Shown here in pieces: positions 43,440-52,665 of a DNA stretch of 64,000 nt; position 1 is the first letter of the stretch; the number at the start of each line of letters is the position of its first letter. Made by a program: the position numbers and the translations under genes. Below the pieces are notes generated by a model. That model was not told where the DNA came from. It saw nothing but the letters and a program-made list of their open reading frames with translations, and did not search any database. The stretch lies in the NCBI GenBank assembly GCA_913046365.1, contig CAJWRM010000012.1:1-64000 (forward strand), in the 5' to 3' direction. The stretch is from an uncultured Flavobacteriales bacterium. Its GTDB lineage: Bacteria > Bacteroidota > Bacteroidia > Flavobacteriales_D > Crocinitomicaceae.

Positions 43440-43640
43440 TTCGATTATCCTTACAGCGGCCGTTATGGATTCATTTCAAAGTCCTTCTTGTCTAAACCTA
43501 TGAGGTTATTCAAGGACTCCATGTCCATATCATTTTATTGGGGTCTCGTCGGTGTAATACCAAGTAGTTGTCCATCTCTTCTACATCGATATCCGATGCA
43601 CAGGTGCAGAATTTGATTTGATCAGAAACTTGACAAATGG
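43440..43640 (-). pseudogene. Decayed gene fragment, similar to 42001-42230
   Basis: Minus strand QVSDQIKFCTCASDIDVEEMDNYLVLHRRDPNKMI then frameshift into MDMESLNNLIGLDKKDFEMNP*. Confidence 0.45.
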
Positions 43641-44291
43641 CTACAGTTTCCAGATTTGCTTTGGGTTGTAGGTCTTGACCTTTGCGTCACTTTCTCGATA
43701 TGATACACGAATCATCTGCTTGGCCAAGAAGTCGACTGGCATGGGCATTTGAGAGCGTAAAACCCCAAGCTTATTGATCATATTCAGGAATTTGATACCC
43801 GACTTTTCATTGCTGCGCAAAAATGATCCACGGTCCAAAAATGGCGGCTGAAAGATGTGGACCTGCTTAAAGTTCATTTTACTGACGGCATCTTCTAGCT
43901 GGCCTTTGATTTTTGCATAAAAGAAAGGTGACTTACTACTTGATCCCGTCGAGCTAACGAGCAGGAGGGAAGGCACCCCGTTTTCTGCTGCCGCTTTGGC
44001 AACATCATGCTGGTAGGTGAAGTCTATCTTGAATTGGGCATCTTTACTTCCCGCAAGCTTAAGTGTTGTGCCCATGGCAGAAAACAATACATCTCCCTTG
44101 AGCTGTGCTTTCCAAGTATCAAGCGCATTGAAATCTACAACATGCCATGTTAATTTAGGATGAGATAAGGACGCCTTCTTTCGCGCAAAGACATGCACAA
44201 GTACATAGTGCTCGTTCTCAAGCAGCTGTTTGACGAGTGAGGTTCCCGTGGCACCTGTGGCACCAATCACAAGAGCAGTTGTAGTGATCAT
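43641..44291 (-). CDS. NAD(P)-binding Rossmann-fold oxidoreductase (HTATIP2/YbjT-like)
   Basis: ALVIGATGATGTSLVKQLLEN, LLLVSSTGSSSKSPFFYAKIKGQLEDAV. Confidence 0.82.
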   Translation of the reverse strand: MITTTALVIGATGATGTSLVKQLLENEHYVLVHVFARKKASLSHPKLTWHVVDFNALDTWKAQLKGDVLFSAMGTTLKLAGSKDAQFKIDFTYQHDVAKAAAENGVPSLLLVSSTGSSSKSPFFYAKIKGQLEDAVSKMNFKQVHIFQPPFLDRGSFLRSNEKSGIKFLNMINKLGVLRSQMPMPVDFLAKQMIRVSYRESDAKVKTYNPKQIWKL

Positions 44292-44345
44292 GGTTTAAAA
44301 ATAAGGAATATATAAAATTTTAGTAAAATATCATTTTAATGGCAA

Positions 44346-44378
44346 TAAAAAACCCCAGCAATAATTTTGTGCTGGGGT
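44346..44378 (-). terminator. Rho-independent terminator for the T9SS thioredoxin-fold gene
   Basis: ACCCCAGCA-N9-TGCTGGGGT; minus strand followed by TTTTTT. Confidence 0.85.
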
Positions 44379-44400
44379 CAATATATAACTATGATTAATC

Positions 44401-45219
44401 TTACTTTAAGATATTTAGGTTAATTTTTGTACTTGTGTTGTCTCCCAAAGCAACGTGAAGAATGTACTGCCCATTCTCCAAAGCACTTGTGTTTAATGTC
44501 AAGGTATTGCTTCCCGCTTTACCATTATAGGTATCCGAAGAAACTAAAGCGCCAATTAGGTTGAATACTTTAACATTAACGTCGCTAATAGCGTCAAGGT
44601 CTAGTTTGATTTTAGCGCTCGTAGATGCAGGATTTGGATAAACCGATAATTCTATTGAGTTCAATTCATCAAGGGATACCTCGCCCCAAAATTCATCTAT
44701 AACATCAACGAACTCAGGAAGTCCACCACCAGCTGCCCATGGGTCGTATAGGTCGGCTTGTATAGTTCCTGTAGCTGGATCGATTACATTGATCGTAGGG
44801 AATCCTAGAGGCCAGTAATTTGCTCCTGATAAAGATAAGTTTGTTTCGTTAACAAACGGGTAAGTTGAACCGCTTAGCCAATCTCCTTGTGTGTTACCAC
44901 CAGTCCCTTGAAGAGCGTCAAGTCCTGTGCTAGCATCTGCCTCGTAAAAGATTACTCGAATTTGATCGGTTCCATTAGGTCCGTATTGATCATGTAGATC
45001 TTGTAAGTAATGTGCTTCATGGAAAGCCCAACAAGGTGAACACCATGTCGCTGAGGCATCTAAAACGACGACCTTTCCAGATTCAAGAATACCAGATAAA
45101 GAGTGCGTATTACCATCAAGGTCCGTAACGGTAAAGTCCTGTGCAGGAGCACCAATTTGTGCAAAAGAAAATGTTGCCAAGCTAATAAAAGCCGTAAAAA
45201 GTGTAATTGTTTTTTTCAT
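44401..45219 (-). CDS. TlpA/thioredoxin-fold protein with T9SS type A sorting domain
   Basis: VVLDASATWCSPCWAFHEAHYLQDLH; C-terminal LSVYPNPASTSAKIKLD...GQYILHVALGDNTSTKINLNILK. Confidence 0.9.
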   Translation of the reverse strand: MKKTITLFTAFISLATFSFAQIGAPAQDFTVTDLDGNTHSLSGILESGKVVVLDASATWCSPCWAFHEAHYLQDLHDQYGPNGTDQIRVIFYEADASTGLDALQGTGGNTQGDWLSGSTYPFVNETNLSLSGANYWPLGFPTINVIDPATGTIQADLYDPWAAGGGLPEFVDVIDEFWGEVSLDELNSIELSVYPNPASTSAKIKLDLDAISDVNVKVFNLIGALVSSDTYNGKAGSNTLTLNTSALENGQYILHVALGDNTSTKINLNILK

Positions 45220-45368
45220 AATAAGTTTTATAAGATTTAATGATGCACAAGGTACAATTAAATCCTAAAACCTAATAATCTTAAATCATTGTTTTAACGC
45301 AACATATTAAGGGAATGGTACAGTGATTTATTTTCGGAATGAAATGCTACCATGATTTCATTAAGGAC

Positions 45369-46148
45369 TTAATTTGCTGCCACCAAAACCATCATTACGA
45401 GCATGATCAGAAAGATCCCTTGCGTTGTTTTCAGGAATTGATAATCTTTTTGAAGTGCCGTGGTATAAGGTTTGTTATTTAGTAGCTTATAGATGACGGC
45501 CACAATACCAGCAAAAGTAAATGTTTCGATTATGCGCATTGGGTGGATACCTATACCGAGCAGTTCAGGGTAATATTTAATTTTGAAGGTTGCTGTCAAT
45601 GAAAGGAGCGCTAAGCTCCCGAGTATTTTATACTGCTTACTCAGTGATATATCTTTATTGCTTATGGATTGACTTCTGTAAAAAAACACACCTGATAGCA
45701 GGGCAAGAAATCCAAAGTAGGAACCGTACAACAAGTAGGGAGGTCGAGGCCAATACAAGATTTTACATAGCGCCATAATCAGGGTTATCGAAAACAACAA
45801 GGAAAGCAGCGCATAATACCATTTGCTGGTCTTAAGTGCCGATAAAACGAGAATGAGTCCTAAGGTAGCCATCGACACCACCAACATCATGTTCGCTCCT
45901 GGCCAGTGCATCACCTTGAACATAACGGCCGCCACATAGGTGGCGGCACTAACAATGGTAAGCTTATATAGCTGAGACAATAGGGATGTTCCTTTGACCT
46001 GCATAAGCGTCAACAAAAGCATAAGGGCAGCGCAGGATAAACTCACAAAAATCGTTATTCCCGCACCCGGGAGGTGCATGAATTTGAAAACCATTCCGAT
46101 AAGAAAAAGAATACCGACTAGGGGTTGGGCAATTTTATTGATCATCAT
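45369..46148 (-). CDS. Multi-spanning membrane protein with repeated GldL-like FKxMHxPGA motifs
   Basis: GMVFKFMHLPGAGITI, AVMFKVMHWPGANMML, LCKILYWPRPPYLL, TFKIKYYPELLGI. Confidence 0.7.
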   Translation of the reverse strand: MMINKIAQPLVGILFLIGMVFKFMHLPGAGITIFVSLSCAALMLLLTLMQVKGTSLLSQLYKLTIVSAATYVAAVMFKVMHWPGANMMLVVSMATLGLILVLSALKTSKWYYALLSLLFSITLIMALCKILYWPRPPYLLYGSYFGFLALLSGVFFYRSQSISNKDISLSKQYKILGSLALLSLTATFKIKYYPELLGIGIHPMRIIETFTFAGIVAVIYKLLNNKPYTTALQKDYQFLKTTQGIFLIMLVMMVLVAAN

Positions 46149-46226
46149 TATTCGTTTAAGGGTTTATGCACTTCATAATGAATGCACATTTATTCCGTTA
46201 CATAAGATACAAAAAAAAGTGCAGCA

Positions 46227-47174
46227 TTATTTTTCTTGTCGTGGTAAAAAGATTTCGGCAAGCATACACCGGGCGCTTCCTCCTCCATAATTTTCTATGG
46301 TGGTGAGTGGTGCATGAATGATTTTCGAATGTTGCTGGATTTGTGCGATTTGATCTGATGTAATTGAATGATAAGCTTTTGAGGACATGATTAAGAAGGA
46401 TTCATTCGCTTTATTTTTTGCTTCAAGCATATTGCCCGCAAAATGATCAAGCTGGCCTAAGCTTAGTTCAACAATTGCTTTATTTGTCTTTTTTAAGCTG
46501 TCCATTACCGTTTTTCTCTCTGTCAAGTCTGTGATACATTCCAAACATATCACACAATAATCTTCTGCCACACAAAGCATTACATTGGTATGGTAAATTA
46601 GTACTTCCTTTTGTTTCGCATTGTGATAACTCCTAAAGGCGACTAGTTCGGAATCGATTTCTTGAGCATATTGCTTGACCAGTTCCTCACTAGTGCGTTC
46701 AGACAATGCAGCATAGATTATATTATTTGTACGGTCTAGGATCATACTTCCTGTTCCTTCCAAAAACAAACCTACATCTTCGTATTTGGACCAGTCAATT
46801 ATTCTATCAATGCTAAAGCCTTGTTCTTGCGTCAGTAGGTCCAAAACTTCTTGCCTGCGTTCCTTTCTTCTATTATTAGCAAACATCGGGTATAAATAAA
46901 CCGTGCCGTCCTTATGCGTGGAGAACCAGTTGTTGGGAAAAACCGCATCCGGTGTTGCTTTTGTCGCTAGGTCATCATAAACGATTACCTCAATACCTTT
47001 GGCGCTTATTTTCTTCACAAAGGCTTCAAATTCATTGAGAGCCGCGCGTTTAATCTCAGCACTCGAAAGTCCTGTGCCTCCTTTTTGAAAATGATTATCC
47101 TCCGCAGTCTGTTTGTTATAATCAAATCCGTGTGGCTTGACCATGAGCAGGGTTGAGGTGGTTTGCTGTGACAT
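46227..47174 (-). CDS. Arginine deiminase-related / CtlX-like amidinohydrolase
   Basis: LLMVKPHGFDYNKQTAEDN, DAVFPNNWFSTHKDGTVYLYPMFANNRRKER, FLEGTGSMILDR, ENYGGGSARCMLAEIFLP. Confidence 0.88.
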   Translation of the reverse strand: MSQQTTSTLLMVKPHGFDYNKQTAEDNHFQKGGTGLSSAEIKRAALNEFEAFVKKISAKGIEVIVYDDLATKATPDAVFPNNWFSTHKDGTVYLYPMFANNRRKERRQEVLDLLTQEQGFSIDRIIDWSKYEDVGLFLEGTGSMILDRTNNIIYAALSERTSEELVKQYAQEIDSELVAFRSYHNAKQKEVLIYHTNVMLCVAEDYCVICLECITDLTERKTVMDSLKKTNKAIVELSLGQLDHFAGNMLEAKNKANESFLIMSSKAYHSITSDQIAQIQQHSKIIHAPLTTIENYGGGSARCMLAEIFLPRQEK

Positions 47175-47233
47175 GATTCTTCGAAGATACGTAAACAAAA
47201 TTTTCCTCTAGTCAGTTCTGCTTTTGAATTACC

Positions 47234-47524
47234 TTAACCAACAAATACATTACCGACTAGGTGCAGCTTAAATTCAATCTCAAATTCGTCACGTAAGCAA
47301 ATCTTCAGCTCCATAGTATTCTGTTCGGGATCATAATAATACATGCTTAGGTCCCATCCTTTATCTTTTCTTTCGTGACAATAGCTAGCTCCTGGGAAGC
47401 GCCAATCTACATAATGCTTTACGGCGTCTTCTAAAGCTACTCTTGAAGGTCTCTTAAACACGACTTGTTTTGGAGGTGTTTCCTTTTTGTTTTTCCCAAA
47501 TAAGGGCAGAAATATTGATTTCAT
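47234..47524 (-). CDS. Hypothetical protein
   Basis: 96 aa ORF; stop/start overlap with upstream gene. Confidence 0.6.
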   Translation of the reverse strand: MKSIFLPLFGKNKKETPPKQVVFKRPSRVALEDAVKHYVDWRFPGASYCHERKDKGWDLSMYYYDPEQNTMELKICLRDEFEIEFKLHLVGNVFVG

Positions 47525-47922
47525 AGTTTCCTGTATATTAAATCATACGTATATCCGTCATAATCATCGTAGCTGAAAAAGTATTTATCTTCATCCTTTA
47601 TCTCTCTCAGCACCACGTCATAGTCATCCTTGTACTCTATAGCAAACAGTATGTAGACGTGATTCCTTCTGTCACTCTTAAAGTATCTGAACATCAAAAC
47701 CTTTGAGTCTCTATCCACATTAAACTTATCCATCTTGACGTCATAGAAGTCATATACCTTTAGGCATATATCTATGGCCTCGGCCTTGTCGTCTGCCCTG
47801 CAGAGATACTCTGCATCTCCCATGTATGTAAACCCTTTGGGGACATTGAATGGTTGACTGAAAGCTTCGTTGGATAGACATATTATGAAACACATACTTA
47901 AAATTCCGATTATATTTTTCAT
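47521..47922 (-). CDS. Hypothetical secreted protein
   Basis: Signal peptide MKNIIGILSMCFIICLSNEAFS; overlapping gene chain. Confidence 0.65.
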   Translation of the reverse strand: MKNIIGILSMCFIICLSNEAFSQPFNVPKGFTYMGDAEYLCRADDKAEAIDICLKVYDFYDVKMDKFNVDRDSKVLMFRYFKSDRRNHVYILFAIEYKDDYDVVLREIKDEDKYFFSYDDYDGYTYDLIYRKL

Positions 47923-48599
47923 GAGTTTACATTTAATGGGTTTACCAATTCAATTTTTACAATGTCATTTATAAATCTTTCGAGATCTGTTCTTTTTCCT
48001 AGGAGATAGCTAGCTGATTCCAATATGACTTCTTTTGGAATACTCAATAGCGTTTTACTTGATACTGCCATTTGAAATACATGTCTTGCGTCTCCATTGA
48101 TCCAATTCACAGATTTGATTTTGTTACGCGTATTGAATCCAATTAAAAATTGGTCTTGTAGTCCTGAAACATCGATTATTGTCTGTACATTTTCGTGCTG
48201 CACAGCAATTAGGACAGGGGAGTGATCCGCTGTTATGTGGTCTTTTAGCCTGACAATAGGATCGTGCAACAATACGAGCTTTGGGCTGAGCAGAACGACT
48301 TCGTGTTTTTTGCTCTCTGTATCCAAGATGAGCTGCGCTAAGATTTGTTTACCGAGCTTTTGAATTGGCAGGATGTTCATGGCAACGAGTGCTGATTCAA
48401 ATTCCTTTTTTAAATGAAACCCGCGCATGTGCATAATTGCGCCGGGATTTAAACTACGGCGATATATTTCGGCACGTAATGCGATGTGGAATTCACCTCT
48501 GGAGGACACCCAGCCGTTGTGACCAAGGTCTTTGTTGTACGCCTTTACAAGCGCAAGGTCAGAGTAAGTTCTGAGCCTTTTTTCAAATTGATTTGACAT
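47919..48599 (-). CDS. Hypothetical protein
   Basis: ATG at 48599 (MSNQFEKRLRTYSDLALV) follows directly on repeat copy A; track start at 48626 lies inside the repeat. Confidence 0.6.
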   Translation of the reverse strand: MSNQFEKRLRTYSDLALVKAYNKDLGHNGWVSSRGEFHIALRAEIYRRSLNPGAIMHMRGFHLKKEFESALVAMNILPIQKLGKQILAQLILDTESKKHEVVLLSPKLVLLHDPIVRLKDHITADHSPVLIAVQHENVQTIIDVSGLQDQFLIGFNTRNKIKSVNWINGDARHVFQMAVSSKTLLSIPKEVILESASYLLGKRTDLERFINDIVKIELVNPLNVNS

Positions 48600-48779
48600 A
48601 ATGAAATGTTTTAAAAGGTTAAACAATTCATCATCAAGAGAAATGTAAATGGGATTCGCTATTTGTTTTTAGGTGCGAGCCTCTCATCTTTTTTCCACCG
48701 TGCCCTGCGAAGGATCGGTTGGCATCCGTGACTTTCACGGAACTCTTAATGATATTCTGCTATACTAACGCAAGAAGTT
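48600..48779 (-). repeat. Imperfect direct repeat, copy A (5' leader-like)
   Basis: Matches 49531-49709 with scattered substitutions; contains hairpin CCGTGA-ctt-TCACGG (48726-48740). Confidence 0.85.
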
Positions 48780-49530
48780 ATAAAAGATTACAGTTTTCTT
48801 GTAATAATTTTAAATATTCTTGAATAATAGCTTTGGTCTTGAGGTACTGCTTTGACCGTGAATTCGCGTTTTCATTCAGATATAATGATCGATTTACCTC
48901 GAGCATAATTGATTGAACATTTTTGTTTTTTTTATAATGAGTAAGCGGAACGATGGTGCCGCTATAAGGCCAGTCCACTCCAACGGAAAAACCTTTTTCA
49001 TTGAAGAAGTTCTTGGATAATTTAATAAGTTTTTTAGGTGTATGAAATGTATCGGTTCCAATATTAAAATCAGGTCTATCTTGGTTTTGATTTAGGTCTC
49101 TCTTAAATGGTTTGTCGGGAAAAGAATGACAATCTACAATAGTTGCTTTGCCGTTTTCTGTTAGCTGCTGCTCAACAGCTTGATGTAGCTTCTCGTGATG
49201 CGGCCAGTAATAGTCTTTTAATATTGATTCTCGATTCACTGGAGTTATATTTCTTATGGTGAGGCCTTCATCATTTTTTTCATATATAACGCCCATCCCG
49301 TATTGTGCCATAATTTCGTTTGAATCTTCTGGGAATCTTTCAACATCACAAAAAACACGAGAAAAATTTGCTTTTACAGTGAGGGCATCTTCAAATAAGA
49401 ACAAATCATCCGTATGCCAATCTGTTAATTTAAGTACCTCTTGTTTTAATGTCTTTTGGTCGAAAATGTACATGGCCGAATCAGGTATATACTCTGAAGC
49501 ATGTGGTATGTGTAATATTAGTTTATTCAA
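48778..49530 (-). CDS. N-formylglutamate amidohydrolase family protein
   Basis: LILHIPHASEYIP, LTDWHTDDLF, DVERFPED, TIVDCHSFPDKP; probable TTG start at 49530 directly after repeat copy B. Confidence 0.85.
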   Translation of the reverse strand: MNKLILHIPHASEYIPDSAMYIFDQKTLKQEVLKLTDWHTDDLFLFEDALTVKANFSRVFCDVERFPEDSNEIMAQYGMGVIYEKNDEGLTIRNITPVNRESILKDYYWPHHEKLHQAVEQQLTENGKATIVDCHSFPDKPFKRDLNQNQDRPDFNIGTDTFHTPKKLIKLSKNFFNEKGFSVGVDWPYSGTIVPLTHYKKNKNVQSIMLEVNRSLYLNENANSRSKQYLKTKAIIQEYLKLLQENCNLL

Positions 49531-49709
49531 AATGAAAAGTTTTAAAAGGTTAAACAATCCATCATCAAAAGAAAGTAAAATAGGATTCGCGGTTTGTTTT
49601 TAGGTGCGAACCTCTCATTGTTTTTCCACCGTGCCCTGCGAGGGATCGGTTGGCATCCGTGATTTTCACGAAACTCTTAATGATTTCTATTCCATTAACG
49701 TAAAAACTT
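49531..49709 (-). repeat. Imperfect direct repeat, copy B (5' leader-like)
   Basis: Pair of copy A, 931 bp apart, same orientation, same position relative to downstream start codon. Confidence 0.85.
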
Positions 49710-49756
49710 TGAAAAAATTATACTTGGGAATGAAAATAGATTTAGAATGGTACTTT

Positions 49757-50125
49757 TTAGTCGTCCCAATGCTCATCTTCAAATTCGGAAAAGATTTCAT
49801 AGACTTCCTCATCACTTTCGAAATAACCCCAATTGTTTTCCCCTTCACATTCAAGCCAGAAGATACCATCATTCTTCTCTTGATCTGTGGTGTAATTCCT
49901 TAAAGAATAGGGCGCATAATAAATATCTACCTCTCGGCTCAATGATATACTATCCGCACCATGGTCAATGCATTCTCGAACCAGTATTTTTTCCTCATCC
50001 GAAAGCACTTCAGTTTCAATCATTTTTCGCCTACGATCGTCGGCCTGTTCACCAAATCTATCGTGCATCCATTCTCTAAAATAGGAGTCATTTTTAATCT
50101 TTTGAAGAATTGTTTCATAGTTCAT
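49757..50125 (-). CDS. Hypothetical acidic protein
   Basis: MNYETILQKIKNDSYFREWMHDRFGEQADDRRRK...; start adjusted from 50245. Confidence 0.6.
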   Translation of the reverse strand: MNYETILQKIKNDSYFREWMHDRFGEQADDRRRKMIETEVLSDEEKILVRECIDHGADSISLSREVDIYYAPYSLRNYTTDQEKNDGIFWLECEGENNWGYFESDEEVYEIFSEFEDEHWDD

Positions 50126-50306
50126 TTTCAGTGGGTTTGAGTACATATAAATATACAAAAAACTATCGTGAAATCCTACATTCATGATGGGTAATAACGC
50201 TAAGAAATACCTCGTGAAAAGTCGGTAAAAAAACGGTGTGAACAACTGTGCGCAAAATCTGTTTAAAACTCAATCATCCTATTGTATTTCAAAAGCATAG
50301 AACTGC

Positions 50307-50314
50307 TAAATTTG
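50307..50314 (+). promoter_or_regulatory. Predicted -7 element of the mevalonate operon
   Basis: TAAATTTG; TTG at 50282-50284 with 22 nt spacer; ATG at 50333. Confidence 0.5.
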
Positions 50315-50332
50315 TAGGACAAACGGAATAAC

Positions 50333-51682
50333 ATGACTAAGAAATCAGTAAAAGGCTTTTCAAAGCTTTCTAAGGAGGCTAAGATTGAATGGATCGCCAA
50401 TGAGTACCTTGATGGAGACGAAGAATGTGTTGGGCTCCTCAAGAGCTATTGGCACAATGATGCTAAGGTGCAGAAAATCCACGATGAATTTATTGAGAAT
50501 ACCATTTCCAATTTTTATGTTCCTTTTGGGATTGCGCCAAACTTTTTGATCAATGACGAGATTTTTTGTGTGCCAATGGCCATTGAAGAGAGCTCTGTTG
50601 TCGCTGCGGCTGCCAAGAACGCCACATTTTGGATGAATCGAGGTGGATTTAAAGCCGAAGTGATTTCTACCACGAAGGTGGGGCATGTGCATTTTGCCTG
50701 GTACGGCGAATATGAGACGCTTGTAAGCTTCTTTGAATCCATGAAGCACAAATTTATTGAACAAACCAATGACCTCACCGAAAACATGCGCAAGCGAGGA
50801 GGAGGGATACTAGATATACAGCTCGTCAACAAGACAGATGACGAACCGAATTACTATCAGCTTATGGCGAAGTTTGAAACCTGTGAGGCTATGGGTGCCA
50901 ACTTCATTAATAGTATCCTGGAGGAATTTTCAAAAATCTTACAAGGGGAACTTGAAAACAGCGATCTATCAGAGGCGGATAAAAAGGTGATGGTCATCAT
51001 GTGTATCTTGAGTAACTATACACCAGAATGTTTGGTGCGCGCTGAAGTTTCTTGCCCAATAGAAAGCCTTACAGAAGGAACAGATCTTTCTCCTGAGGAA
51101 TTTGCCAAAAAGTTCGAGCAAGCGATTCATGTGGCCAAGATTGAACCTTATAGAGCAACTACGCATAACAAAGGAATCTTTAATGGTATCGATGCTGTCG
51201 TGATTGCGACTGGAAATGACTTTAGGGCCATTGAGGCTTGTGGACACACCTACGCAGCGAAGGATGGTCGCTATAGCAGCTTAACACATGTAGATATTAC
51301 GGATGGAAATTTTCGTTTCTGGATTGAGGTTCCGATGGCGCTAGGAACCATAGGTGGTTTGACAGCCCTGCATCCAATGGTAAAATTTGCACACCAATTG
51401 CTTGGTAAACCGAACGCGGCACAGCTCATGAAAATCATTGCATGTGTTGGCTTGGCACAGAATTTTGGTGCAGTTCGCTCCCTAGTAACAACAGGTATCC
51501 AAAAAGGACACATGAAAATGCATTTACTGAATATCATCAACCAATTGGGTGGAACAGCAGAAGAGCGTATAGTCATAAAAGACTATTTTGCTGACAAAGT
51601 GGTTTCTCACAAAGCGGTGGTGGATTATTTCTGTACAATGCGGGGTATTACCCAAGAAGAGCTACAAAATCAAAACAAGTGA
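50333..51682 (+). CDS. Hydroxymethylglutaryl-CoA reductase (class II-like)
   Basis: VPMAIEESSVVAAAAKNA, AMGANFINSI, FNGIDAVVIATGNDFRAIEACGHTYA. Confidence 0.93.
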   Translation: MTKKSVKGFSKLSKEAKIEWIANEYLDGDEECVGLLKSYWHNDAKVQKIHDEFIENTISNFYVPFGIAPNFLINDEIFCVPMAIEESSVVAAAAKNATFWMNRGGFKAEVISTTKVGHVHFAWYGEYETLVSFFESMKHKFIEQTNDLTENMRKRGGGILDIQLVNKTDDEPNYYQLMAKFETCEAMGANFINSILEEFSKILQGELENSDLSEADKKVMVIMCILSNYTPECLVRAEVSCPIESLTEGTDLSPEEFAKKFEQAIHVAKIEPYRATTHNKGIFNGIDAVVIATGNDFRAIEACGHTYAAKDGRYSSLTHVDITDGNFRFWIEVPMALGTIGGLTALHPMVKFAHQLLGKPNAAQLMKIIACVGLAQNFGAVRSLVTTGIQKGHMKMHLLNIINQLGGTAEERIVIKDYFADKVVSHKAVVDYFCTMRGITQEELQNQNK

Positions 51683-52584
51683 AAACCTTTCGGGCAAACG
51701 GAAAGCTTTTAATAAGTGGTGAATATACCATCCTGGATGGCAGCTTGTCATTGGCGCTTCCGACCAAGAGGGGGCAGGTCTTACATTATAAAGAAATTGA
51801 TCAAGACATACTACATTGGCGAAGTCTAGATATAAAAGGCGAAACTTGGTTTGAAGCACATTTTAAAGGTGCTGAATTAGCGGTTTTAGAAAGCTCAGAT
51901 GCCCGCAAAACCGAAACACTTAAAGAAATATTAATAGCCGCCTCAAATCTTTCTCATAGCGTTGATAGACTTCGGGGTAAGGTAACTACGGAATTGGAAT
52001 TCCCAACAAATTGGGGATTAGGCTCAAGCTCTACTTTGCTTTGTTGTATTGCACAATGTTTTGACATTGATCCAATGCAATTGCATTTCAAGGTGAGTAA
52101 TGGGAGTGGATACGATGTGGCTTGCGGAAAGACGGATTTGGCGATCACTTATCAATTAGAGGATGGCTTGGCAGAGGTGAATGAAATCAATTGGAAACCA
52201 ACCTTTAGCGCTTCTTTGTTTTTTGTATATCTGAATACCAAACAAAAGAGCAGTAGTGAAGTCAATAAATACCAAGACAGAAAATCTAGTATTGACTTGG
52301 CTGCAATTGTTGAGCAGATTTCAGCCTTAACCCGAACAATGATGAATGCAAATTCGCTTGATGTTTTTAATGAAGCGATTACCAAACATGAAGAAATAAT
52401 GAGTGCAGCATTGGGTTATCCAACTGCTAAACAGCTTTACTTCTCTGATTATAAGGGCGCTGTTAAGTCATTGGGGGCTTGGGGAGGAGATTTTATCCTT
52501 GCGACAGGAGAAGCTGAAGACCGCATGTATTTCGTGGATAAAGGGTTTTCTGTGATTCAGGAATTTGAGTCTTTAATTCTGTAG
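51679..52584 (+). CDS. GHMP kinase (GYDIA-type family)
   Basis: FRANGKLLISGEYTILDGSLSLALPTK, FPTNWGLGSSSTLL, NGSGYDVACGKTDLAITY; GTG start overlapping HMGR stop. Confidence 0.85.
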   Translation: MKTFRANGKLLISGEYTILDGSLSLALPTKRGQVLHYKEIDQDILHWRSLDIKGETWFEAHFKGAELAVLESSDARKTETLKEILIAASNLSHSVDRLRGKVTTELEFPTNWGLGSSSTLLCCIAQCFDIDPMQLHFKVSNGSGYDVACGKTDLAITYQLEDGLAEVNEINWKPTFSASLFFVYLNTKQKSSSEVNKYQDRKSSIDLAAIVEQISALTRTMMNANSLDVFNEAITKHEEIMSAALGYPTAKQLYFSDYKGAVKSLGAWGGDFILATGEAEDRMYFVDKGFSVIQEFESLIL

Positions 52585-52665
52585 CGCAAAGATTTCATGA
52601 AAACCTTGTTGATAATTATTTCGCAACCCTATTTACGCACCTTTCTTAAACCTTACATTTAAGCA

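Noticed and set aside
48602-48626. Shared MFNLLK N-termini of ORFs 47919-48626 and 48778-49557 as a common protein domain
   Set aside because: This is the end of the direct repeat; the proteins differ right after it, so internal starts (ATG 48599, TTG 49530) are preferred.
49604-49903. Plus-strand 99 aa ORF starting in repeat copy B (SHCFSTVPCEGSVGIRDFHETLND)
   Set aside because: The equivalent frame in copy A stops early and the rest is antisense to 49757-50125; more likely repeat-derived.
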